Shown here: positions 45,272-52,245 of the stretch, piece after piece | Numbering within the stretch: position 1 is the stretch's first letter | Layout: every line of letters starts with the position of its first letter | From: SG8-38 sp041576815 | Lineage (GTDB): Bacteria; Myxococcota_A; Polyangia; Polyangiales; Houyiibacteriaceae | DNA length: 64,000 nt | Direction: 5' to 3' | NCBI GenBank assembly: GCA_041576815.1 | Contig: JBFGKE010000007.1 | Span: forward strand, 1 to 64,000 | Notes under the pieces: generated by a model | Database searches by the model: none | What the model was told of the DNA's origin: nothing | The model's input: only the letters and a program-made list of their open reading frames with translations | Made by a program: the position numbers and the translations under genes

Positions 45272-45781
45272 ATGAAGGAACAACGGACAGACACGAAGTG
45301 TTTGTTGGTTGACGGTGTAAGCAAGCGACTAAGAACCCACATGGCAAGCGAAAAACGGGAAGGGATGCTGGAACGCGCTGCGAGGACGATCGCAGAAAGC
45401 CGACCGCGCCACCGAGGCGTGCTGGTGGTCGAGAGCGACCCCGACCTTCAGTGGAGCCTGGCGCGGATGCTCACGGTCGACGGCAATCGCGTCGTCGGCA
45501 CGAGCTCCGGCGATGGCGCCATGGCGGTCGTCGACCAGTGGCTCCCCGATCTCGCCTTGGTCGCCTCGAGCTTGCCCGGCGCGACTGGCGTCGAGGTCGC
45601 TCGAGCGCTTCGGCGCAAGAGCCCCAAGCTCTTGGTCATTCTCATGGGCCAGCCGGCCCCCGAGCCGGCAACACCCGGGCGACCGGCGGTCTTCAGTGCC
45701 TACCTGCCCAAGCCATTCGGCTTCGACGCGCTGCGGGCCCTGATCGACTCGCTTCAACTTGGCCCGGCTCCTGCGGAGTAG
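45272..45781 (+). CDS. Receiver-domain protein lacking the phosphoacceptor Asp
   Basis: 169 aa from ATG 45272; an ATG at 45341 is an alternative. After about 45 disordered residues a CheY-like domain starts at GVLVVESDPDLQ. The phosphoacceptor strand PDLALVASSLPG has Ala (residue 98, codon 45563-45565) where the Asp should be, and one of the acidic pair is Ser55. The conserved lysine in LPKPF is kept. So the fold is preserved but aspartyl phosphorylation is not expected. There is no output domain. It may be a pseudo-receiver adaptor. The S55 peptidase gene follows after 20 nt. Confidence 0.78.
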   Translation: MKEQRTDTKCLLVDGVSKRLRTHMASEKREGMLERAARTIAESRPRHRGVLVVESDPDLQWSLARMLTVDGNRVVGTSSGDGAMAVVDQWLPDLALVASSLPGATGVEVARALRRKSPKLLVILMGQPAPEPATPGRPAVFSAYLPKPFGFDALRALIDSLQLGPAPAE

Positions 45782-45801
45782 CCCTGCTAGGCTCTGACGT
45801 C

Positions 45802-47664
45802 GTGAAACGACTGCTGTCCGGGTTGTGCTTCGTGGTGAGCCTGTCGCTCCTCGGCGCCGCCGTGGGCCAGTCGTCACCGGGCTTCATTCACGTCGACGAG
45901 ATACACCGGGGCATGAAGGGGTATGGGCTCTCGGTCTTCGAGGGTACCGAGCCCGAGCGATTCGATGTCGAGGTCATCGACGTGCTGCACAATTTCCGGC
46001 CGGATCAGGACATGATCCTGATCCGGACGCCGCATCCCCTGCTCAATCGTGCCCGAGGCGTCGCGGGCATGAGCGGGAGCCCGATCTATCTCGACGGCAG
46101 GCTTGCGGGCGCGTATGCGTACGGGTGGAGCCAGGGCACCGACCCGGTCGTTGGCGTGACGCCGATCCGCAACATGCTCGCCGAGCTCGGCCGTCCAGTG
46201 CGCCTCGACATGTTTCCGGGCGCCAAACCCTTGCCCAGCCGGCCGAGGGCGCATACGCCGAGCCCCCCACCGCGCGAACGACTGGCCGGACTTCCGCCCT
46301 TCGTCGGAGAGGGCGAGGTGACCGCGCTTTCGACCATTCGCGCCCTTCGAGAGCGGCGCGCCACGAGCACGCCGGTCGGCCTTGAGCGCGCGACGACCCC
46401 GATCATGCTCGGCGGCCTGCACGACTCGGTCGCCCACATGCTCGCCAGGGAGCTCGAGCCACTCGGTCTCGTCGCGACCCAAGCCGGAACGGGCGGACGT
46501 GCGGCAGCGGCACCGGCGCGTTTCGAACCGGGCAGCGCGGTCGCCGTGCAGCTGGCGCGCGGCGATATTTCCGTGACTGGCGTCGGCACGATCACGTACG
46601 TCGATCGCAGCGGCCGGACTCTGGCGTTTGGGCACCCCATGATGGAAGCAGGCGCGACCGGTCTTCCGACGGCGACCGCGCGGGTGCTCCACGTTTTGGT
46701 GAGCGAATTCCGCTCCTTCAAGATCGCCGAGGCCGCCCGACCGCTCGGGGCGCTGGTGCAGGACCGACAGCCCGCCATCGTGATCGACCCGGGCATCGAG
46801 CCCGCGCGCGTGCCCGTACGCGTGAAGATCAATGGGGCCGAGGGCGCACCGAAAACCGAATGGAACGTCGAGGTCGCGAGCCATCGCATCCTCACTCCGT
46901 CGATCGTCTTCGCCGTGATCGCCAACGCGGTGAAGTCCACGGCCGGCGACGTCGCCGACGTCATCTTTCGTGCAAAAAGCGAGGTCGGGATCGACGGCCA
47001 CGGCACCGTCTCGCTCGACGAGCAGGGTTACTCCCCGCTCGGTGCAGCGAGCCCGGCGGCATTTTCGCAGCTTCGCATGTTCAGCCTCATGGAGGCCGCC
47101 TTCGCCAACCCATTCGAAACCTCTCGGCTCACCTCGGTCGATCTCGAGCTCGATCTGGAGCTGAGCCGGGACGTCTATCAAATCTCCGACGCTTCCGTGG
47201 CGTACGACGAAGTCGATCCGGGCGAGGACGTGACGGTGTACGTGAAGCTCCGTCGCGTCGACCATCCCGACACCACCCGGGCGGTGAAAGTTCACATCCC
47301 AATCGCTGCCGCCGGAAGCACCGTGCGCGTCGCGGTCTCCGCCGGCAACCAGGTTGCGCTCGAGCAGCCGAGGCCGGGATCCTTCGAGGACCTGATCGAC
47401 CAAACGAAGCGTCGATACCCGGCGACCTCCCTCGTGGTTGCGCTCCAAATGCCGTCGCGCGGACTTCGCTTCGAAGGCCACGTGGTCGATTCGCTTCCGG
47501 CCTCGGCGCTGAACTCGCTTCAGCTCGTGAGCTCCTCGAAAAACAGCCGGCCGTTCGTGACGCAATCGCGTACGGAGGTCGAGCTCCCGCAGGTGGTCGT
47601 GGGCCGGGCAAATCTCGCGCTTCGCGTCCGCTCGGTCGCCCGCGATCAGCTACTCGGTGAATGA
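45802..47664 (+). CDS. SpoIVB-type (S55) peptidase-domain protein
   Basis: 620 aa from GTG 45802, giving a signal peptide (MKRLLSGLCFVVSLSLLGAAVGQ). FIHVDEIHRGMKGYGLSVFEG opens the domain. GMSGSPIYLDG (89-99) has the likely catalytic Ser, and LAFGHPMMEAG (275-285) the His. In Bacillus SpoIVB the GHP-like His motif comes before GMSGSP; here the order is reversed, so the domain seems circularly permuted. The rest (about 330-620) is beta-rich, with no further recognised domain. It is probably periplasmic, acting in proteolytic signalling or envelope processing. The next gene starts 6 nt after it. Confidence 0.8.
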   Translation: MKRLLSGLCFVVSLSLLGAAVGQSSPGFIHVDEIHRGMKGYGLSVFEGTEPERFDVEVIDVLHNFRPDQDMILIRTPHPLLNRARGVAGMSGSPIYLDGRLAGAYAYGWSQGTDPVVGVTPIRNMLAELGRPVRLDMFPGAKPLPSRPRAHTPSPPPRERLAGLPPFVGEGEVTALSTIRALRERRATSTPVGLERATTPIMLGGLHDSVAHMLARELEPLGLVATQAGTGGRAAAAPARFEPGSAVAVQLARGDISVTGVGTITYVDRSGRTLAFGHPMMEAGATGLPTATARVLHVLVSEFRSFKIAEAARPLGALVQDRQPAIVIDPGIEPARVPVRVKINGAEGAPKTEWNVEVASHRILTPSIVFAVIANAVKSTAGDVADVIFRAKSEVGIDGHGTVSLDEQGYSPLGAASPAAFSQLRMFSLMEAAFANPFETSRLTSVDLELDLELSRDVYQISDASVAYDEVDPGEDVTVYVKLRRVDHPDTTRAVKVHIPIAAAGSTVRVAVSAGNQVALEQPRPGSFEDLIDQTKRRYPATSLVVALQMPSRGLRFEGHVVDSLPASALNSLQLVSSSKNSRPFVTQSRTEVELPQVVVGRANLALRVRSVARDQLLGE

Positions 47665-47670
47665 CAAAGC

Positions 47671-49698
47671 ATGAAAACGACCAAGATCACTAGTCGATTG
47701 GCGCCCGGAGCTCTCGTGCTCCTCGCAGGCGCCAGCGCAGCCGCGGTGACGACCGAGAGCTTCTTGCTCGACAGCGCCGACGCGTTTTTCGAAGGCGAGC
47801 TCGAGGGCACCGCGGTTCACTCCGATGGTTCCGTGCGGGCGGGCGCTGCGACCGAGCGAACCGAGCTCACGGATGTGCCTCTCGCGTACAGCATGGCTTC
47901 CCGCGGCTCGGCTACCTTCATCGGTACGGGGACGAGTGGCGTCGTCTATCGCGTCGACGGAAAGAAGGTGAAGGCGTACGCGAACACGGGCGAGCTTCTC
48001 GTCTCGTCGCTCGCGTTTGGCGGCGACGGTGCGCTCTATGCAGGCACGTTGCCGAACGGCCGCATCTATCGCATCGACACCAAGACGGGCAAGGTCAAGC
48101 GCTTCAGCGTGCCCGAAGGCGCGAAACACATCTGGTCGCTCCACTACGATCGGAGGCGCGGCAGACTGATCGCAGGCACGGGCCCGGAGGGCAAAGTGTT
48201 CGCGATCGACGCGATTGGGCTCGCCACGGAAATCTACGCGGCTGGCGCGGCGCACGTCATGACGCTCGCGGGCGACGGGAAAGGGACCGTGTATGCGGGC
48301 ACCAGCGACGATGCGGTCGTTCTCGCGCTTCAGCCGAACGGCCAGGTCACCGTGGTCCACGACTTCCCCGGAAACGAGGTCACCGCGATCGACCATCGCG
48401 ACGGGAAGCTCGCCGTCGCCGTCAACGAGTTCAAGACGGTGCCCGGAAGTCAGTTCAAGCCCACCCCGAGCGGACCCTCGCGAGGTGCGTCGAGCCCGCC
48501 CACGCGGCCCCGCCCGGGGAGCGGCGAGCTGTGGCGCGTCGATGCAGATGGACGAGCCGAGCTGCTCCTCAGCCGCAAAGACACGCATTTTGCCTCGGTG
48601 CAGTGGGGCGCCGACGGGGCGATCTATGCCGGCGGAGGAAACGAGGGGCGGATCTTTCGGGTCGAGGACGACGCAAGCTATTCGATCTGGGTCGACGTGG
48701 AGGAGAGACAGGTGCTCGCGCTCGACGTCCGGACGAAGCAGCCATCGTTCGTCACCGGGGACGGCGCCGCGCTCTATCGCGTGAAGCGTGCCAAGCGGCG
48801 GGACGCGATCTGGACGAGCAAGGCGCTCGACGCACGGTTTTCATCGAGCTGGGGCAGGCTCGATTGGCGAGGCCGCGGGCGCTTCGTGTTTCAGACCCGT
48901 TCCGGGAACACCAAAGAGCCGGGGGACACGTGGAGCCCGTGGTCGAAGGACATGAAAGCACCGGGGCGCGTGTCGAGCCCGCCCGGGCGCTTCGTGCAGG
49001 TTCGCGCGAAGCTCCCGAAAGACGCCTCCGCGGTTCTCCGCGCGGTCCAGTTGTTCTATCTGCCGCAGAATCAGCGCGCACGCGTGTCGAACGTCCAGGG
49101 CGGGCGGCCGCCGCTCAAGCGCGGCCAGGTTCCGCGCCAGCCGCCGCCGCCGACGACGCTTCTCGACCTGAGCTGGAAGATCGACAATCCCGATCGCGAT
49201 CGGCTGCGCTACCGCGTCGCCTACCGCGAAGAGCGGCAGACCAAGTGGCGCGACATGTTCGGGGAAGATACCGTCGTCACCGAGCCCAAGTACACCTGGA
49301 ACACTGAAAGCATTCCCGACGGGTACTACGTCGTCCGCGTGGAGGCGTCGGACGAGACCGCGAACCCCGAGGATCGGACGCTGCGCGCCACGGCCATGTC
49401 AGAGCCGATCCGCGTCGACAATCACCCGCCGCGGATCGAAGCGCTGAAGCTGCGCAGAGGCCGGGTGCAGGCAACGGTCGTCGACACGGTCGGGCCGATC
49501 GCGCGCGCGCAGCTCTCGATCGACGGGGGCGACTGGCGCGACGTGTTCCCCTCCGATTCGCTCCTCGACGGCCCCGAAGAGGCGTTCAGCGTGCCGCTCG
49601 GCCCCATCCCGGCCGGCGACCACATCGTCGCGCTGCGGGCGTACGACGCCGCCGGCAATCAGGCGAACCGGGAAATCGTCGTAAAAACAAGCAGATAA
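47671..49698 (+). CDS. Secreted beta-propeller protein with C-terminal Fn3/Y_Y_Y-like domains
   Basis: 675 aa with a signal peptide (MKTTKITSRLAPGALVLLAGASAAA). Residues about 45-375 hold repeated blade units such as YAGTLPNGRIYRID, IAGTGPEGKVFAID, YAGTSDDAVVLAL and YAGGGNEGRIFRVE, about six or seven blades. Later domains carry NTESIPDGYYVVRVEASD and GPIPAGDHIVALRAYDAAGNQ, which are Fn3 or bacterial-Ig-like. No catalytic motif is seen. The 6-nt spacing suggests it works with the S55 peptidase, perhaps as a sensor, substrate or scaffold. Confidence 0.8.
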   Translation: MKTTKITSRLAPGALVLLAGASAAAVTTESFLLDSADAFFEGELEGTAVHSDGSVRAGAATERTELTDVPLAYSMASRGSATFIGTGTSGVVYRVDGKKVKAYANTGELLVSSLAFGGDGALYAGTLPNGRIYRIDTKTGKVKRFSVPEGAKHIWSLHYDRRRGRLIAGTGPEGKVFAIDAIGLATEIYAAGAAHVMTLAGDGKGTVYAGTSDDAVVLALQPNGQVTVVHDFPGNEVTAIDHRDGKLAVAVNEFKTVPGSQFKPTPSGPSRGASSPPTRPRPGSGELWRVDADGRAELLLSRKDTHFASVQWGADGAIYAGGGNEGRIFRVEDDASYSIWVDVEERQVLALDVRTKQPSFVTGDGAALYRVKRAKRRDAIWTSKALDARFSSSWGRLDWRGRGRFVFQTRSGNTKEPGDTWSPWSKDMKAPGRVSSPPGRFVQVRAKLPKDASAVLRAVQLFYLPQNQRARVSNVQGGRPPLKRGQVPRQPPPPTTLLDLSWKIDNPDRDRLRYRVAYREERQTKWRDMFGEDTVVTEPKYTWNTESIPDGYYVVRVEASDETANPEDRTLRATAMSEPIRVDNHPPRIEALKLRRGRVQATVVDTVGPIARAQLSIDGGDWRDVFPSDSLLDGPEEAFSVPLGPIPAGDHIVALRAYDAAGNQANREIVVKTSR

Positions 49699-49883
49699 GG
49701 GATAGCGCGGGACCCTTGGCACGAGCGGCCCCGTCGGTCGCCTGCCCCGGGCCCCAACGTCTGATAATCTGTTCTCTTTCTTTGATTCACTTGGTTGTCG
49801 GACCGGGGGAACTCGTGGTAAACGTCCGCTCTCAATAAGGGGCGACACGGTGCCGGATTCCCCGGACCGAAGGAGAAGAACGG

Positions 49884-50870
49884 ATGAACATCAGCAAACT
49901 AGCTTTAATCGCGCTACTCGGTGGCGCACTCATGGCCTTCGGCTGCGGCAGTGATTCGAACGGCGGCAACGGCGGCGCGGGCGGCGACGGCGGCTCTGGC
50001 GGCACCGCTGGTGGCGGCGGCACCGCTGGTGGCGGCGGCATGGCCGTGGCGTGCGAAGCGACCACGGAGACCTGCACTAACGGGGACATCGATCCCACGG
50101 ACGAAAACTGCGTCCCTGCACTCGCGACTCCGCCCACCGCGGACGTCTGCGACGGCACGGAGAGCCTCGAGAATCCGGCCAGCTGCACCACGACGGGTGT
50201 CGTGGTCACCCACCAGCTCACGGCGGTTTCGATCTTCCCCGACTGCAACGGAGGCTACGACCTCGACGGCTGCAACGGCAACAGCTGCTCGCTTGGCTCA
50301 CTCGCCCCCGATGAGGGCATGGGCGGCGTCGACAACGCACTTGCGGGTCTTGCGCCAGTCCTCGTGGGCGTGGGCGGCAACCTGAGTGGCGTCAACCAGG
50401 CGTTCTACGACGCGCTGTGCTCCGGTGTCATCAACATTCAGCTCAACGTCGACGCGAACGTCGACGAGGGCTGCGCGACGGTCGAGCTCGTGGTGGACGA
50501 CGCCGCGGTCGGCACTGTGCTCTTGAACGTGGGGCCGCTCGACGTCGAGGCCGGTGCGGTTTGCGCCAGCGGCACGATCGGCGACCTCCCGATCTCGATC
50601 GGCGAGCCAGGCATGGCGGTCGACGGTGCGATTGCGAACAGCGTGATCCGCGTGTCGATCACCCCGACCGAGGGCTTCTCGAACGGCACGCTCGGCGGCA
50701 CGGTGGACCAGGCCACCGCAGGCGCCATCGCCGACCTTCTCATCGATGGCGGTAGCGCGGTCGTCTCCCAGGTCCTCGACATCAACGACGCCCTCGTGGG
50801 CGACGCCAGCGCATCTTGTAACGCGCTGTCGCTGACGCTGACCATCGGCGGCGTCGCTCTCGTGCTCTAA
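49884..50870 (+). CDS. Gly-rich lipoprotein of myxobacterial type
   Basis: 328 aa. Lipobox LMAFGCGSD with Cys near 21, then a Gly/Ser/Thr linker (23-52) of GGxGG and TAGGGG repeats. Several Cys follow (CEATTETC, CNGGYDLDGCNGNSC), probably disulfides. The rest is Val/Ala/Asp-rich beta sequence. No known domain. AGGAGAAG lies just before the ATG, with a 185-nt non-coding leader region upstream in which I see no clear promoter. A strong terminator follows, so it appears to be monocistronic. Confidence 0.8.
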   Translation: MNISKLALIALLGGALMAFGCGSDSNGGNGGAGGDGGSGGTAGGGGTAGGGGMAVACEATTETCTNGDIDPTDENCVPALATPPTADVCDGTESLENPASCTTTGVVVTHQLTAVSIFPDCNGGYDLDGCNGNSCSLGSLAPDEGMGGVDNALAGLAPVLVGVGGNLSGVNQAFYDALCSGVINIQLNVDANVDEGCATVELVVDDAAVGTVLLNVGPLDVEAGAVCASGTIGDLPISIGEPGMAVDGAIANSVIRVSITPTEGFSNGTLGGTVDQATAGAIADLLIDGGSAVVSQVLDINDALVGDASASCNALSLTLTIGGVALVL

Positions 50871-50897
50871 TCCGCCCTGCGGATACGACCAAGTCGA

Positions 50898-50930
50898 GGC
50901 CGGCACCTTCGGGTGTCGGCCTTTTCTTTT
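50898..50930 (+). terminator. Rho-independent terminator
   Basis: GGCCGGCACC-TTCG-GGTGTCGGCC forms a 10-bp stem (one G-U pair) capped by a stable UUCG tetraloop, then TTTTCTTTT. It lies 28 nt after the lipoprotein stop and just before the convergent gene's stop. Confidence 0.9.
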
Positions 50931-50940
50931 GCGCGCCCGC

Positions 50941-51993
50941 TCAGGATTTCGTGAAACGCCCGACTTTGAGCCGGTGCATCACCGCGAGCTTCTGACGCGC
51001 CTTGTAGGCGCGGTGGCTGGCGTCGCCCGCTTCGTTGCTTTCGTCGGTCGCGCGGTCGAGCACCTGGAACTCGGTTTGGACGAATAGGGTCCGGCCGAGG
51101 TCCTTGGTTGCCGGCGACGCGGCCGCGATCACCTCGTCTGGAACCCGCACGGGCACGTCCGCAACGAAGTGCACGATACGGTAGCTTGGCGCAGTGAAGC
51201 GGTTGTCGATCGTCGAAAGCTCGTCCTCGAGGTCGAGCGGGAGCTGGAGCTTCGGGATCAGCTTCGTCAGCGCCGCGTCGGAACGGCAGTAGTCGTGAAA
51301 ACGCGCCAGCGTGTTGGTCGACTGGCCTGGGATGACGAAGTTGAATGGAACGATGCTCCGCTGCACGTAGTTCAACACCGGGAAGATGTCTTCGGGATCC
51401 CGCGTGACGATCCGGAACCGCACCTTGTCGTAAATTTGCGACGCACTGACTTCGGGCTTCGAAAGGAGCTTGGTGTAAAGCGAGTCCTTGTTCTTGCGCC
51501 CGCCGATGAACTCGAGGATGGGGAAGTCGTTGGCAAGGGCCGCCGCCATCACACGGTAGACCTTTTGCTCGACCCAGTTGAACACCTCCTCGTCCGCGGT
51601 CGGGAGCACGAAAAAGAGCTCGCGCGCCTCGAGGTGCTGAATGATGTGCATGACCTTGAGAATCGCGCAGGCGCAGATTTGCCGGTGGCCTTTCGACGAC
51701 GCCAGCATCAGCAAACCCAGGAGGTCCTTTCGGGCAACTGGTTTCGGCACCGGGAAATCAAAATGCCGCTTGAGGTAGTCGATCGCGGCTTCCTTCACCT
51801 GGGCCACGCGGGCCGCGTCAACCTCGTCGTTGGGATCGATCTCCTGCGCCCGAATGAAGGCCTCGGCCTCAGCCTCGTCGGCAAAGTTCAGCCGGTGCCA
51901 GTCGACCACCGAGCCGCCGCGTAGGAGGACCCGAATTCCCTCGAGATCGGCGAGGGTGAAATCGCTGACTGGGCGCAGCTCCGGTGCAAACAC
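50941..51993 (-). CDS. RelA/SpoT-synthetase-like nucleotidyltransferase-fold protein
   Basis: 350 aa from GTG 51993. Residues 164-196 (GGRKNKDSLYTKLL then SQIYDKVRFRIV) follow the (p)ppGpp synthetase pattern GRxKHxxSIxRKM...IYDLxaIRVI, with D189 matching the catalytic Asp. YRIVHFV (271-277) matches the guanine-stacking YxSLH. QTEFQVLD (306-313) matches the EVQIRT strand, with E308 as the second catalytic acid. ASHRAYK (325-331) matches AAHWAYK. There is no hydrolase HD domain; the N-terminal 150 residues are an unknown helical region. I think it belongs to a delta-proteobacterial family of unassigned function (possibly TIGR04552). The nucleotide product is unknown. Confidence 0.7.
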   Translation of the reverse strand: MFAPELRPVSDFTLADLEGIRVLLRGGSVVDWHRLNFADEAEAEAFIRAQEIDPNDEVDAARVAQVKEAAIDYLKRHFDFPVPKPVARKDLLGLLMLASSKGHRQICACAILKVMHIIQHLEARELFFVLPTADEEVFNWVEQKVYRVMAAALANDFPILEFIGGRKNKDSLYTKLLSKPEVSASQIYDKVRFRIVTRDPEDIFPVLNYVQRSIVPFNFVIPGQSTNTLARFHDYCRSDAALTKLIPKLQLPLDLEDELSTIDNRFTAPSYRIVHFVADVPVRVPDEVIAAASPATKDLGRTLFVQTEFQVLDRATDESNEAGDASHRAYKARQKLAVMHRLKVGRFTKS

Positions 51994-51995
51994 GG

Positions 51996-52145
51996 CTAGG
52001 GGGACCGTTCGAGGAGGATCGTGCCTACGAAAATGCCGAGGGACACCAACAAGACGAAGGCGTTGAACGTGAGCCCGCCATGACAGCCGCTAGCTGCCGC
52101 AAGACCCACGAGGCCTCCACCCCATTTGAACCACCGTCCCGCCAT
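51996..52145 (-). CDS. 49-aa micro-protein with lipobox-like motif and one membrane helix
   Basis: The ORF starts MAGRWFKWGGGLVGLAAASG, then C21, then a hydrophobic helix (about 27-44) and ends LLERSP. The LAAASGC sequence fits a lipobox although the signal is short. The stop is 2 nt before the GTG of the RelA/SpoT-like gene, so translation could be coupled. It is too short for most gene finders and has no strong ribosome site. Its position and clear hydrophobic pattern favour a real gene, but this is not proven. Confidence 0.42.
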   Translation of the reverse strand: MAGRWFKWGGGLVGLAAASGCHGGLTFNAFVLLVSLGIFVGTILLERSP

Positions 52146-52245
52146 CTCGAGCGCCCGATTGATACCAGTCGTCCGGGGTGGGCGCTAGTGGAACCCGCAG
52201 GGTCGTTGCTGGGAGCGTAGATCTCGAATATCGTTGGCAAAACCA

